This document shows positions 1-8,737 of a stretch of 30,814 nt of DNA, piece by piece. Made by a program: the position numbers and the translations under genes. The number at the start of each line of letters is the position of its first letter. Position 1 is the stretch's first letter. The DNA comes from Clostridiales bacterium (lineage in GTDB: Bacteria; Bacillota; Clostridia; Lachnospirales; UBA12420). Location of the stretch: assembly GCA_003452395.1 (NCBI GenBank), contig DMOI01000040.1, positions 97,872 through 128,685 on the forward strand, written 5' to 3'. Under the pieces are notes generated by a model, which was given only the letters and a program-made list of their open reading frames with translations, had not been told where the DNA came from and searched no databases.

Positions 1-2
1 AG

Positions 3-68
3 CTACTTTTTTTGAATTCTAAATAATTTTCTTAAAAATTTTGGCATAGTAAAAACAAAGATTTTCAC
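3..68 (-). CDS. spoVM: SpoVM-like sporulation micro-protein (21 aa)
   Basis: A 21-residue reading frame with a GTG start and a TAG stop. The peptide begins MKIFVFTMPKFL, which lines up without gaps with the start of Bacillus SpoVM (MKFYTIKLPKFL), including proline 9, known there to matter for function; the tail is basic (RKLFRIQKK). SpoVM is a 26-residue amphipathic helix that binds the convex outer forespore membrane, anchors SpoIVA and so allows coat and cortex assembly. This version is five residues shorter and differs after PKFL. Upstream lies a Shine-Dalgarno-like GAAAGGGTGG four bases from the GTG. It follows the 52-residue gene by 12 bases, so the two are probably cotranscribed. The match is short, but the position of the PKFL core and the presence of a ribosome site make chance unlikely. 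Confidence 0.72.
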   Translation of the reverse strand: MKIFVFTMPKFLRKLFRIQKK

Positions 69-80
69 AAGACCACCCTT

Positions 81-239
81 TCAACATTTTTTTTTATCAG
101 GACTTATCAATAAAAATCCTATTGTAATAAATATTATTCCCATTATAAAACACCAGAAATTTTGAGGTATAATAAGGTTTATAAGTATTCCACATCCAAC
201 AGACACAAAAACTATTCCCATTGTTTTTTTATGATGCAT
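81..239 (-). CDS. Small two-helix membrane protein (52 aa), unknown function
   Basis: A 52-residue frame with an ATG start and TGA stop. It begins MHHKKT and then has two hydrophobic stretches, roughly residues 8-25 (GIVFVSVGCGILINLII) and 30-46 (CFIMGIIFITIGFLLI), joined by a short PQNFW turn, and ends in a basic tail DKKKC. This is the layout of a small hairpin membrane protein. The ribosome site is weak (GGTG about six bases before the ATG); M7 is an alternative start. It lies just upstream of the spoVM-like gene and downstream of the rpoD terminator, so it is a separate transcription unit from rpoD and may be sporulation-linked by context only. I do not recognise the family. No clear sigma-A promoter is visible in the AT-rich 240-295 stretch. 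Confidence 0.55.
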   Translation of the reverse strand: MHHKKTMGIVFVSVGCGILINLIIPQNFWCFIMGIIFITIGFLLISPDKKKC

Positions 240-295
240 AAATTCACCATCTTTTTTTTAATATTTTATTATTATTATATATATTAAAATATAGC

Positions 296-326
296 AAAAA
301 AAGAACAATTTTTAGAGTAATTGTTC
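296..326 (-). terminator. Intrinsic terminator after rpoD
   Basis: On the minus strand an 8-bp perfect stem (GAACAATT/AATTGTTC, loop 8) is followed directly by seven T. It lies about 40 bases beyond the rpoD stop codon. Confidence 0.75.
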
Positions 327-366
327 CATTTTTTAATGATATTTACATTATATTAACTATTAATTT

Positions 367-1578
367 TTAAACTTGTCCACCTAAATAATCTTTTAATTTT
401 TTACTTCTACTAGGGTGTCTAAGCTTTCTGAGTGCTTTTGCTTCTATTTGTCTTATTCTTTCACGTGTAACATCAAATTCTTTTCCTACTTCTTCAAGTG
501 TTCGTGCTTTACCATCATCTAAACCAAATCTTAGTCTGAGAACTTTTTCTTCTCTTTCTGTGAGGGTATTTAATACATCTCCTAGTTGTTCTTTCAACAT
601 TGAAAATGATGCTGAATTTGCTGGAAGTGGTATGTTATCATCAGGAATGAAATCACCTAAATGACTATCTTCTTCCTCACCAATTGGAGTTTCAAGAGAC
701 ACGGGTTCTTGAGACATTTTCATTATCTCTAGTACCTTATCAACTGACATCCCCATTTCTTTTGCTATTTCTTCAGTACGTGGCTCCCTACCTAGTTCTT
801 GCATCAACCTTCTAGAAATACGAATCAGCTTATTTATAGTCTCTACCATATGTACTGGTATCCTTATTGTTCTAGCTTGATCTGCAATTGCACGAGTTAT
901 TGATTGTCTTATCCACCACGTGGCATAGGTACTAAATTTATAACCTTTTCTATAATCAAATTTTTCAACTGCTTTAATAAGACCTAGATTTCCTTCTTGA
1001 ATTAAATCTAAGAATAACATGCCTCGTCCTACATATTTTTTTGCTATACTTACAACAAGTCTTAAATTACATTCAATAAGCTTCCTTTTTGCATATACAT
1101 CGTCAAATTCTATTTTTTTAGCAAGATCCATTTCTTCATCAATTGACAGTAAAGCAACCTTACCTATTTCCTTTAGATACATTCTAACTGGATCATCAGT
1201 TTTTATACCCTCGAAGGTGTATTCAATTTCTACTTCTTCTTCTATTAAAACATCATCAGTATCAAGTATATCTTCTTCAATTTCTGGGGTAGTCTCCAGC
1301 ACTATAATTCCACTTTTTTCAAGTTGGTCATATACTTTTTCTATTTGTTCGACACCTAAATCAAATTTACTAAGCTTATCCATTAAGTCAGTATATTCTA
1401 AAACAGAATTATTCTTCTTGCCACCATCAATTAATTCTGATACTTTAGACATTAATTCATCTTCGGGCATTGTTACAATTTCATCAACACTTTGTATCTC
1501 TTCCCCAAAACCGATTATCTCATCTCCTATTGTCAAAGCTTCATCTATCAAATCTTCTTCATCTTTGAACTCTCTCAT
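367..1578 (-). CDS. rpoD: RNA polymerase primary sigma factor SigA/RpoD
   Basis: Housekeeping sigma-70 factor that directs RNA polymerase to -10/-35 promoters. About 403 residues. After an acidic N-terminal region (1.1-like, about 1-125) come region 1.2 (DDPVRMYLKEIGKVALLS), region 2 with the -10 recognition helix (YATWWIRQSITRAIADQART), region 3, and region 4 with the -35 helix-turn-helix (TLEEVGKEFDVTRERIRQIE) and the usual end near KLKDYL. Start chosen at the second of two nearby ATGs because GGAGGT lies six bases before it; the first ATG (at 1584) touches the ribosome site. It follows dnaG by about 130 bases, the classic dnaG-rpoD order, without rpsU nearby. A small inverted repeat (ATGCAC/GTGCAT, 1608-1627) lies in the leader. 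Identification is certain. Confidence 0.98.
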   Translation of the reverse strand: MREFKDEEDLIDEALTIGDEIIGFGEEIQSVDEIVTMPEDELMSKVSELIDGGKKNNSVLEYTDLMDKLSKFDLGVEQIEKVYDQLEKSGIIVLETTPEIEEDILDTDDVLIEEEVEIEYTFEGIKTDDPVRMYLKEIGKVALLSIDEEMDLAKKIEFDDVYAKRKLIECNLRLVVSIAKKYVGRGMLFLDLIQEGNLGLIKAVEKFDYRKGYKFSTYATWWIRQSITRAIADQARTIRIPVHMVETINKLIRISRRLMQELGREPRTEEIAKEMGMSVDKVLEIMKMSQEPVSLETPIGEEEDSHLGDFIPDDNIPLPANSASFSMLKEQLGDVLNTLTEREEKVLRLRFGLDDGKARTLEEVGKEFDVTRERIRQIEAKALRKLRHPSRSKKLKDYLGGQV

Positions 1579-1705
1579 ATGCATACCTCCAGGTTTCTCA
1601 TCTCATAATGCACAATTTACAGTGCATATAGTTATGTAACAATTTTAAAAAGCAACATTATGCCTTTTCATGATAATTCTAATCCTAAAATTAAGAATTA
1701 CCTTA

Positions 1706-3484
1706 TTATAAAATCTTTTTTATCGTAGTCTTTCTAACTAGCCAAATTGTTAATTCTTCCTCTAGTCTCTTTTTTTCATCGTTTTCAGTTTGTCTTAATT
1801 TATTAGTTATATCATTTATCTTAAAATCTATGATTTTATTTGCAATAATTTTTAACTGCTCGTTTAAAATTTTTTCATATTCTTTCTCATCAAAATTTTG
1901 AATTTCATTAATTATAGTATTTACCTTTTTTTGCTCTTCTAAATCTGGAAAATAGTTTATAAATTGAGCAACATCAACATTTTTTAATAAATAATACATA
2001 CTCGTAGTCTTTTCAAAAATATTTTTATGTAAATCTACTATAAAAATATCATTTCCTAATAAATCAATAACTTTATCAAAAACATCTTTACTATTAATCA
2101 TAAATGATAATAAAATCCGTTCTCTTTTTTCATATATTTTAGGTATATTTCTAACTTCAACGATTTCAGGCTTTTGTTCAGATTTTTTTGTAGATTTTAA
2201 ATTAATATTAGTAATTTGAGCTTGTCCATTAATTACTTTTTCTTCTATTCCAAATTCGTCAGAAATCTTTTTCATGTACATTTGTTTCTCTAGCTCGTTT
2301 TCTAATTCATTTGCATATTCTATAATCTTCTTTATAGCTTTTATTTTATCTTCTTGCTTACTCATGTTAAATTGACTTTTTATAATTTTTATTTGAAAAT
2401 CGGCATAATCCATGGCATTAGCAAGTAAACTTTCAAATGCATCCATACCAAATTTATTTATATATTCATCCGGATCTTTCGCATCTGTAACCTGTAGTAC
2501 TTTTGTTGTCATTCCTACAGACTTTAATATTGGTATAGCTCTAAGTGTTGCCGTTGTACCTGCCTTATCACTATCATATATTATTATGCACTCTGCCACA
2601 TATCTCCTGAGAAGTAGTGCCTGCTCTCGTGTTAAAGCTGTACCTAGCGAGGCTACTGCATTTGTATAGCCTGCCTGGTGTAATGATATTACATCCATAT
2701 AACCTTCCACTATCAAAAATACTGATTTTCTTGATTTTCGAGCAATGTTTAACCCATATAGATTGAGCCTTTTATTAAATACATCTGTTTCTGGTGAATT
2801 TAAATACTTTGGTTCACCCTTGTCAATTATTCTGCCACCAAACCCTATCACCTTATCATGAACATCAAATATAGGAAAAATCACTCTATCCCAAAATCTA
2901 TCATGATAACCAGTCGAGTCTTTTATAATCAGTCCTGCTTTTTCAGCCAGCTTTTCATCTAAATGTTTATCTTTTATATATCTAGATAACGAATTTCTGT
3001 TATTTAGGGCATATCCAAGTCCAAAGCTTTTAAGTGTAGTTTCATTTATCTTTCTTTTATCTAAATACTCTTTAGCATTCTTACCATAATCAGATTTTAA
3101 TATTTTATAAAAATATTTAGCGGCTTCAATATTTATTTGTATTAAAAGTTCTTTCTGCTTTATTTTTTCCCGAAGTGCAAGAGAAATCTCGGCTTCAGGA
3201 AGCTTTATGTTAGCTTTTTCTGCTAGATACTTTATCGCTTCGACAAAAGAAAGATTTTCGATCTGCATTATAAATGATACAACATTCCCTCCTGCTCCAC
3301 ACCCAAAACAATGATATATCTGCTTGTCTCTATTTACATAAAAAGAAGGTGTCTTTTCATTGTGAAAAGGACACAACCCAGAATACGAATTTCCTTTTTG
3401 AATAAGCCTAACATATTCGCCCACTATGTCGGCAACATCATTGCTTCTTCTAACTTCTTCTATCACTTCGTCAGGATAAAACAT
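1706..3484 (-). CDS. dnaG: DNA primase DnaG
   Basis: Makes RNA primers at the replication fork in partnership with the DnaB helicase. About 592 residues, normal for the family. The N-terminal CHC2 zinc ribbon is visible (C38, H41, C59, C62; CPFH...CFGC), followed by the RNA polymerase core with a TOPRIM fold holding the metal residues (VFLIVEGYMDVISLHQAGY and IIIYDSDKAG), and a divergent lysine-rich C-terminal part expected to bind DnaB. Start chosen at ATG 3484 because GGAGGTG lies four bases upstream; a GTG six codons earlier overlaps that ribosome site. It begins after the dnaJ terminator and leads into rpoD. Confidence 0.97.
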   Translation of the reverse strand: MFYPDEVIEEVRRSNDVADIVGEYVRLIQKGNSYSGLCPFHNEKTPSFYVNRDKQIYHCFGCGAGGNVVSFIMQIENLSFVEAIKYLAEKANIKLPEAEISLALREKIKQKELLIQINIEAAKYFYKILKSDYGKNAKEYLDKRKINETTLKSFGLGYALNNRNSLSRYIKDKHLDEKLAEKAGLIIKDSTGYHDRFWDRVIFPIFDVHDKVIGFGGRIIDKGEPKYLNSPETDVFNKRLNLYGLNIARKSRKSVFLIVEGYMDVISLHQAGYTNAVASLGTALTREQALLLRRYVAECIIIYDSDKAGTTATLRAIPILKSVGMTTKVLQVTDAKDPDEYINKFGMDAFESLLANAMDYADFQIKIIKSQFNMSKQEDKIKAIKKIIEYANELENELEKQMYMKKISDEFGIEEKVINGQAQITNINLKSTKKSEQKPEIVEVRNIPKIYEKRERILLSFMINSKDVFDKVIDLLGNDIFIVDLHKNIFEKTTSMYYLLKNVDVAQFINYFPDLEEQKKVNTIINEIQNFDEKEYEKILNEQLKIIANKIIDFKINDITNKLRQTENDEKKRLEEELTIWLVRKTTIKKIL

Positions 3485-3607
3485 ATAACACCTCCGACTC
3501 ACATTCTCTATTTATCTTATTCGACAATATTATGTGAAACCCTTTTTTACAACAAAAAAAATCACAAAAGTTTTTCTAAAGTTTATGTATACATTCTAAA
3601 ACAAATT

Positions 3608-3636
3608 AAAAACACCAAATATGTAATCTTGGTGCT
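3608..3636 (-). terminator. Intrinsic terminator after dnaJ
   Basis: Minus-strand stem AGCACCAA/TTGGTGTT (one G-U pair, loop 10) runs into a T5 tract, starting 13 bases after the dnaJ stop codon. Confidence 0.65.
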
Positions 3637-3648
3637 CTTCAAATTTAC

Positions 3649-4803
3649 TTACCCAAATATATTTTTTAATTTATCAAAAAATCCATTATGTTCTTTATAT
3701 GTATCATCAGTAGCTGTATCTGCAAATTCTTTTAGGAGCTTTCTTTGTTTTTCGGTGAGTTTTGTAGGTACTTCTACTTTTACGATAACATATTGATCAC
3801 CACGTATGTTTTTATTTCGCAAACTCGGAACTCCTTTACCTTTTAGTCTGAACTTAGTTCCTGATTGTGTACCTTCTTTTATTGTGTATTTCACTTTTCC
3901 ATCGACAGTGGGTACCACTATTTCATCACCTAGTGCTGCTTGTGTAAAGGTTATAGGTATCTCACAATATATATCCATATCCTGTCTTTCAAATATTCCA
4001 TGTTCCTTCACATATATGGTTATAAGTAAATCTCCCTTAGGTGCTCCTTTATCTCCAGCTTCGCCGTTACCTGTTACTCTTATAGTTTGTGAATTATCTA
4101 TACCTGCAGGTATTTCGATCTTTATCTTCTTTGGCACACGTACCTTACCTGTACCTACACATTTGTGGCATTTATTTTTGATTATTTCGCCTTTACCTCC
4201 ACAAGTAGAGCATGTTACAACATTTGCTATAGTTCCAAAAATAGTTTGTTGTGTTTGTTTTAATTGTCCAGTTCCGCCACAAGTAGGACATTTGTCTGCT
4301 TTTGTCCCTGGTTCAGAACCTGAACCATGACAAACATTACATTCTTCGGTTAAGTTTAGTGTAATCTCTTTTTCTTTACCAAATACAGCTTCATCAAAAT
4401 CTATATTAAGTGACATATGTACATCTTGACCCCTTTGCGGACCTCGCCTTTTTGAACGGCCTGAACTTCCTCCAAAGAAATCACCAAAGATGTCACCTAA
4501 ATCAAATTCCATTCCACCAAATCCACCATTAAACCCACTAAATCCGCCGTAGCCTCCTGCACCCCCACCGCCATTTTCGAACGCAGCATGACCAAATTGG
4601 TCATACTGTGCTTTCTTTGTAGGGTCACTCAGAACTTCATATGCCTCGTTGAGCTCCTTAAACTTATGTTCAGCTTCTTTACTACTTTGATTACTATCTG
4701 GATGATGCTCCTTAGCCAGTTTTCTAAATGCTTTTTTAACTTCCTGCTCTGTTGCGTCCTTTTTAACGCCTAAAACATCATAATAGTCTTTTTTAACAGC
4801 CAT
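3649..4803 (-). CDS. dnaJ: Chaperone DnaJ (Hsp40)
   Basis: Co-chaperone that delivers unfolded proteins to DnaK and stimulates its ATPase. The 384-residue protein has the full type I layout: J domain (about 1-70) with the HPD triad at 34-36, a glycine/phenylalanine-rich linker (about 74-120, GGGGAGGYGGFSGFNGG), the zinc domain with four CxxCxGxG repeats (CNVCHGSG, CPTCGGTG, CSTCGGKG, CHKCVGTG), and the C-terminal substrate domains. The ATG is preceded by AAGGAG. It starts 33 bases after the pepF stop, so it is probably cotranscribed with pepF rather than directly with dnaK, and ends at its own terminator. Confidence 0.98.
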   Translation of the reverse strand: MAVKKDYYDVLGVKKDATEQEVKKAFRKLAKEHHPDSNQSSKEAEHKFKELNEAYEVLSDPTKKAQYDQFGHAAFENGGGGAGGYGGFSGFNGGFGGMEFDLGDIFGDFFGGSSGRSKRRGPQRGQDVHMSLNIDFDEAVFGKEKEITLNLTEECNVCHGSGSEPGTKADKCPTCGGTGQLKQTQQTIFGTIANVVTCSTCGGKGEIIKNKCHKCVGTGKVRVPKKIKIEIPAGIDNSQTIRVTGNGEAGDKGAPKGDLLITIYVKEHGIFERQDMDIYCEIPITFTQAALGDEIVVPTVDGKVKYTIKEGTQSGTKFRLKGKGVPSLRNKNIRGDQYVIVKVEVPTKLTEKQRKLLKEFADTATDDTYKEHNGFFDKLKNIFG

Positions 4804-4836
4804 ATATTTATGCTCCTTCCCTTTTTTGTCACTATT

Positions 4837-6642
4837 TTATTTTTCATTCATCAATTTCTCAAATTCATTCACCAATTCTCCGAAAAAGTCTAATGCTTTT
4901 TGCACTGGTTCTGGCGTAGACATATCTACTCCAACTTTTTTTAATAACTCTATAGGATAATCTGAACCACCGCTTTTTAAGAAGTTTAAGTAATTATCAA
5001 GAGTTTCCTTATCTCCACTATCTATCTTTTCCGCTATAGCTATCGCAGCTGAAAAACTTGTAGCATATTTATATACATAAAAACTATTATAAAAATGTGG
5101 TATCCTCGCCCATTCTACTTTTATTTGGTCATCACTTATTACGTTTTCACCATAATAAAGTTTGTTTAGCTCAAGATAGATATCACAAATCTTATCAGCA
5201 GATAATGCTTCTCCATTTTGTATTTTATCATGTGTTATTTTTTCAAACTCAGCAAATTGTGTTTGTCTATAAATAGTAGTTCTAATTTCCTCCATAAAAT
5301 GGTTTAATAAATACATCTTTTCTTCTTTATTATCTGTATTTTTTAATAATTGCTTCATCAATAACACTTCATTTACAGTTGATGCAACCTCTGCAACAAA
5401 TATTGTATATTCGGCATACACATATGGTTGATTTCCTTTTGAATAAAAAGTATGCATAGAATGCCCCATTTCATGAGCTATGGTAAATAAACTATTCAAA
5501 TTATTTTGGTGATTAAGTAATATATACGGATTCGTATCATAACCACCCCAACTATATGCTCCACCTATCTTTCCTTCATTCTCATATACATCTATCCAAT
5601 TACTTTTAAATCCTATATTCATGTTTTTATTATAATCTTCCCCAAGTACTTTCAAAGCGTTTTTAACCATATCAACTGCATCCACATATGATATTTCCTT
5701 ATCAATATCTTTTAGCATTGGTACGTATATATCATACATATGAAGTTCTTGCAAATCCATATACTTTTTCCTGACACCAAAATATCTATGAAGTTTATCC
5801 AAATTTTTATGCATTGTCTCAATTAAATTTTCATAGACAGAAACTTCTACATTGTCTCCATATAGTGCTAGTTTAATAGGTGATTCATAATTTCTAACTT
5901 TCGCAAAAAATACATCAGTTTTGATGATTGAATTTAGTGTTGAAGTAAATGTATTTTTATATGACATATATACCGAATAAAGCTTTTCAAAAGCTTCTTT
6001 TCTTATATTTCTATCTCCACTTTGTATAAATTTGCTATAATTTCCTTTTGTTAATTCTACCTCATTACCCTTATCATCTATCAAAACAGGGAACTTTATA
6101 TCCGCATCATTTAACATACTAAAAGTATTTTTTGGACTACCAAATATTTCACTTGCCATTGCAAGTAGCTTTTCTTCATCATCACTTAATACATGTTTCT
6201 TTAATCTGAAAATCTCGTCCATATAAAAGTTATATAACCCTAGTCTACTATTTTCTTTAACAAATTTATTAAATTCTTCTTTAGTTAGTTTTGTCAGCTC
6301 AGTTTTTACAAAAACAATTTCACTAGATATTTCAGCAATCAATGATTTTAATCTATCACTCATTTCTTGATATTTTGCTACATTTAAATCTTCATTCTTT
6401 CTATTACCAGAATATATGACAACTTTATCTAGTAACCTACAAATATCGAAATACAGTTCTAAACCTTCTTGAAGATTTGTAGCATCACTTGTAAGTTTCC
6501 CCTTATACTTTTTCATAACTTCTGTTTTACTCTTTAACTCATGAAAATCCTTTTCCCATAAATCATCACTTGCATATATATCCTCAAGCCTCCACTTATA
6601 CTTATCCTCAATTTCACTTCTTTTCTTTTGCTTCTCAGCCAT
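4837..6642 (-). CDS. pepF: Oligoendopeptidase F (M3 metallopeptidase)
   Basis: Cytosolic zinc peptidase that cuts short peptides, about 601 residues, typical for PepF. The zinc motif is TIAHEMGHSMHTF (H390, E391, H394), with the third ligand expected at E418 in YTIFVAEVAS. The N-terminal helical half matches the family (RLEDIYASDDLWEKDF). Start chosen at MAEKQKKR because GGAGG lies a few bases upstream; an in-frame ATG 19 codons earlier has no ribosome site and would run towards the hairpin at 6678-6705. The gene sits between dnaK and dnaJ, an unusual place that suggests a link of peptide turnover to the heat-shock response, which is inference. Confidence 0.95.
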   Translation of the reverse strand: MAEKQKKRSEIEDKYKWRLEDIYASDDLWEKDFHELKSKTEVMKKYKGKLTSDATNLQEGLELYFDICRLLDKVVIYSGNRKNEDLNVAKYQEMSDRLKSLIAEISSEIVFVKTELTKLTKEEFNKFVKENSRLGLYNFYMDEIFRLKKHVLSDDEEKLLAMASEIFGSPKNTFSMLNDADIKFPVLIDDKGNEVELTKGNYSKFIQSGDRNIRKEAFEKLYSVYMSYKNTFTSTLNSIIKTDVFFAKVRNYESPIKLALYGDNVEVSVYENLIETMHKNLDKLHRYFGVRKKYMDLQELHMYDIYVPMLKDIDKEISYVDAVDMVKNALKVLGEDYNKNMNIGFKSNWIDVYENEGKIGGAYSWGGYDTNPYILLNHQNNLNSLFTIAHEMGHSMHTFYSKGNQPYVYAEYTIFVAEVASTVNEVLLMKQLLKNTDNKEEKMYLLNHFMEEIRTTIYRQTQFAEFEKITHDKIQNGEALSADKICDIYLELNKLYYGENVISDDQIKVEWARIPHFYNSFYVYKYATSFSAAIAIAEKIDSGDKETLDNYLNFLKSGGSDYPIELLKKVGVDMSTPEPVQKALDFFGELVNEFEKLMNEK

Positions 6643-6677
6643 ATATACCTCCAATAAAAATAGTCTATACATATTAG

Positions 6678-6705
6678 GATAGGATGAGATTATTCTCATC
6701 CTATC
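6678..6705. terminator. Perfect 12-bp hairpin between dnaK and pepF
   Basis: Arms GATAGGATGAGA and TCTCATCCTATC are perfectly complementary around a 4-base loop. On the minus strand no T-run follows the stem; the T-rich side is on the plus strand. It may be a weak terminator, a processing site or an mRNA-stabilising structure that sets dnaK apart from pepF and dnaJ. Confidence 0.45.
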
Positions 6706-6758
6706 TTTTCTATTATTTTACACCTTTTTCTGAAAAAGTCAATTATTTTTAAAAGAGC

Positions 6759-8630
6759 TTACACTTCTTTATAATCTGCATCTACTACATCATCATTATC
6801 TTTTTTTCCTGTACCTTCACCTTCATTTGTCCCTGTTGCTGTATCGGGATTCATTCCAGCTGCTTGTGCAGTCTGGTAAAGCTTTGTAGAAACTTCCATG
6901 AATGTATTTTGTAGCTTATCTTTAGCTTCTTTTATCTTTGTTGCACCTTCTTCATTTATCATTTCTACCGGATTTGCTTGTAGTACTTCTTTTAGTTCCT
7001 TTAATTCATCTTCAAGCTTTTGCTTGTCAGCTGCATCTATCTTATCAGCTAGCTCACCTAATGTCTTTTCTGTTTGAAATGCTAATGAGTCAGCCTCATT
7101 TCTAGTATCTATTGAATCTTTACGTTTTTTATCTTCTTCTGCATGCGCTTCTGCTTCTTTTACCGCCCTATCTATTTCTTCATCTGAAAGATTTGTATTT
7201 GATGTTATAGATATCCTTTGCTCTTTTCCTGTTCCTAAATCTTTTGCACCTACGTGAACTATACCATTTGCATCTATATCAAATGTAACCTCTATTTGAG
7301 GTACTCCTCTTGGTGCTGGTGGTATTCCATCAAGATTGAATGAACCAATCATTTTATTGTCTCTAGCCATTTGTCGTTCCCCTTGACAAACTACTATATT
7401 AACTGCTGATTGATTATCTGCAGCTGTAGAGAACGTTTGACTTTTCTTTGTAGGTATTGTTGTATTTCTCTCAATAAGCTTTGTAAATACTCCACCTAAT
7501 GTTTCAATACCTAGAGAAAGAGGTGTAACATCAAGAAGTAATATATCTCCAGCTCCAGCATCTCCTGCAAGCTTTCCACCTTGTATAGCTGCTCCTACGG
7601 CAACACACTCATCTGGATTAATACCTTTAAATGGTTCTTTTCCACCTGTAAGCTTTTTAACTAATTCTTGTACTGCTGGTACTCTTGTAGATCCACCAAC
7701 TAACAATATTTTGTCAAGACTCGATACATCTATTTTGGCGTCTTTAAGCGCTGTATTTACCGGATTTGCTGTTCTTTCTATAAGATCTCCAACAAGTTCC
7801 TCAAATTTTGCACGTGTAAGTGTTATATCCATATGTTTTGGTCCTTCATTATTTGCTGTAATAAATGGAAGGTTAATGTTTGAAGTTGTATTGCTTGATA
7901 ATTCTTTTTTTGCTTTCTCTGCTGCTTCTTTTAATCTTTGAGAAGCCATTTTATCTTTACTAAGATCTATACCTTCTTTATTTTTAAACTCTTTTATTAG
8001 ATAGTCCATTACTCTATTATCAAAGTCATCCCCACCTAGACGATTATCACCACTAGTTGCAAGAACTTCAAGAACTCCATCACCTATTTCAATAATAGAT
8101 ACGTCAAAAGTTCCCCCTCCTAAATCGTAAACCATTATTTTTTGTTCATGTTCATTATCTAGTCCATAAGCAAGTGCTGCTGCAGTTGGCTCATTTATTA
8201 TTCTTTTTACATCAAGTCCTGCAATCTTACCTGCATCTTTCGTTGCTTGTCTTTGACTATCTGAAAAATATGCTGGTACTGTTATAACTGCCTCTGTAAC
8301 TTTTTCTCCTAAATAACTTTCTGCATCTGCTTTAAGTTTTTGTAAAATCATAGCTGAAATCTCTTGTGGAGAATAATTTTTATCTTCTATTTTTGTTTTA
8401 TGATCTGTACCCATTTCCCTTTTTATTGATGATATAGTCTTATCTGGATTTGTTATAGCTTGACGTTTAGCAGATTCCCCAACTAATCTCTCACCATTTT
8501 TACTAAATGCAACAACCGATGGAGTTGTTCTAAACCCCTCAGCATTAGCTATTACTACTGGTTTTCCACCTTCCATTACTGATACACATGAATTCGTTGT
8601 TCCTAAGTCAATTCCTATTATTTTTCCCAT
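6759..8630 (-). CDS. dnaK: Chaperone DnaK (Hsp70)
   Basis: ATP-driven chaperone working with DnaJ and GrpE. The 623 residues cover the complete family: an N-terminal ATPase starting GKIIGIDLGTTNSCVSVM, phosphate motifs (VYDLGGGTFDVSI, LLVGGSTRVPAV), the conserved linker (DILLLDVTPLSLGIETLGG), the peptide-binding domain and the lid, ending in an acidic tail (DNDDVVDADYKEV). The ATG has GGGAGG just upstream. It lies downstream of grpE across a 107-base gap that holds a GC-rich hairpin and a heptamer array. Confidence 0.98.
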   Translation of the reverse strand: MGKIIGIDLGTTNSCVSVMEGGKPVVIANAEGFRTTPSVVAFSKNGERLVGESAKRQAITNPDKTISSIKREMGTDHKTKIEDKNYSPQEISAMILQKLKADAESYLGEKVTEAVITVPAYFSDSQRQATKDAGKIAGLDVKRIINEPTAAALAYGLDNEHEQKIMVYDLGGGTFDVSIIEIGDGVLEVLATSGDNRLGGDDFDNRVMDYLIKEFKNKEGIDLSKDKMASQRLKEAAEKAKKELSSNTTSNINLPFITANNEGPKHMDITLTRAKFEELVGDLIERTANPVNTALKDAKIDVSSLDKILLVGGSTRVPAVQELVKKLTGGKEPFKGINPDECVAVGAAIQGGKLAGDAGAGDILLLDVTPLSLGIETLGGVFTKLIERNTTIPTKKSQTFSTAADNQSAVNIVVCQGERQMARDNKMIGSFNLDGIPPAPRGVPQIEVTFDIDANGIVHVGAKDLGTGKEQRISITSNTNLSDEEIDRAVKEAEAHAEEDKKRKDSIDTRNEADSLAFQTEKTLGELADKIDAADKQKLEDELKELKEVLQANPVEMINEEGATKIKEAKDKLQNTFMEVSTKLYQTAQAAGMNPDTATGTNEGEGTGKKDNDDVVDADYKEV

Positions 8631-8658
8631 TTTTAAATTCCTCCCTTTATGTTTTTTG

Positions 8659-8684
8659 TAGCTCGCCGGGCTTGCCTGCGACTA
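8659..8684. repeat. GC-rich imperfect hairpin between grpE and dnaK
   Basis: In otherwise AT-rich spacer DNA, TAG(C)TCGC(C)GG pairs with CC(T)GCGACTA around a GCTTG loop, with one bulge and one mismatch. It is followed on the plus strand by T-rich DNA, so it is not a normal terminator for the minus-strand operon. It looks like part of a dispersed palindromic repeat. Confidence 0.5.
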
Positions 8685-8708
8685 TCTTTTTATTTTTTAT
8701 TTTTTTAA

Positions 8709-8736
8709 CTTTCCACTTTCAATTTTCCACTTTCAA
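8709..8736. repeat. Four-copy heptamer array (YTTTCMA) after grpE
   Basis: Four contiguous 7-base units, CTTTCCA CTTTCAA TTTTCCA CTTTCAA, equal to a 14-base tandem duplication. The array ends one base before the grpE stop triplet. A related array occurs at 14934-14961. Confidence 0.7.
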
Positions 8737-8737
8737 C

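Noticed and set aside
1608..1627. Inverted repeat ATGCAC/GTGCAT in the rpoD leader as an operator
   Set aside because: Six-base arms in AT-rich DNA are too short to claim, and no known regulator site matches.
1019..1639. 206-codon open frame opposite rpoD
   Set aside because: Serine- and isoleucine-rich translation of the reverse of an acidic region; no start signal, and rpoD is certain.
3806..4330. Long open frame on the plus strand opposite dnaJ
   Set aside because: It mirrors the cysteine- and glycine-rich dnaJ codons, has no ribosome site and no recognisable domain, and dnaJ itself is certain.
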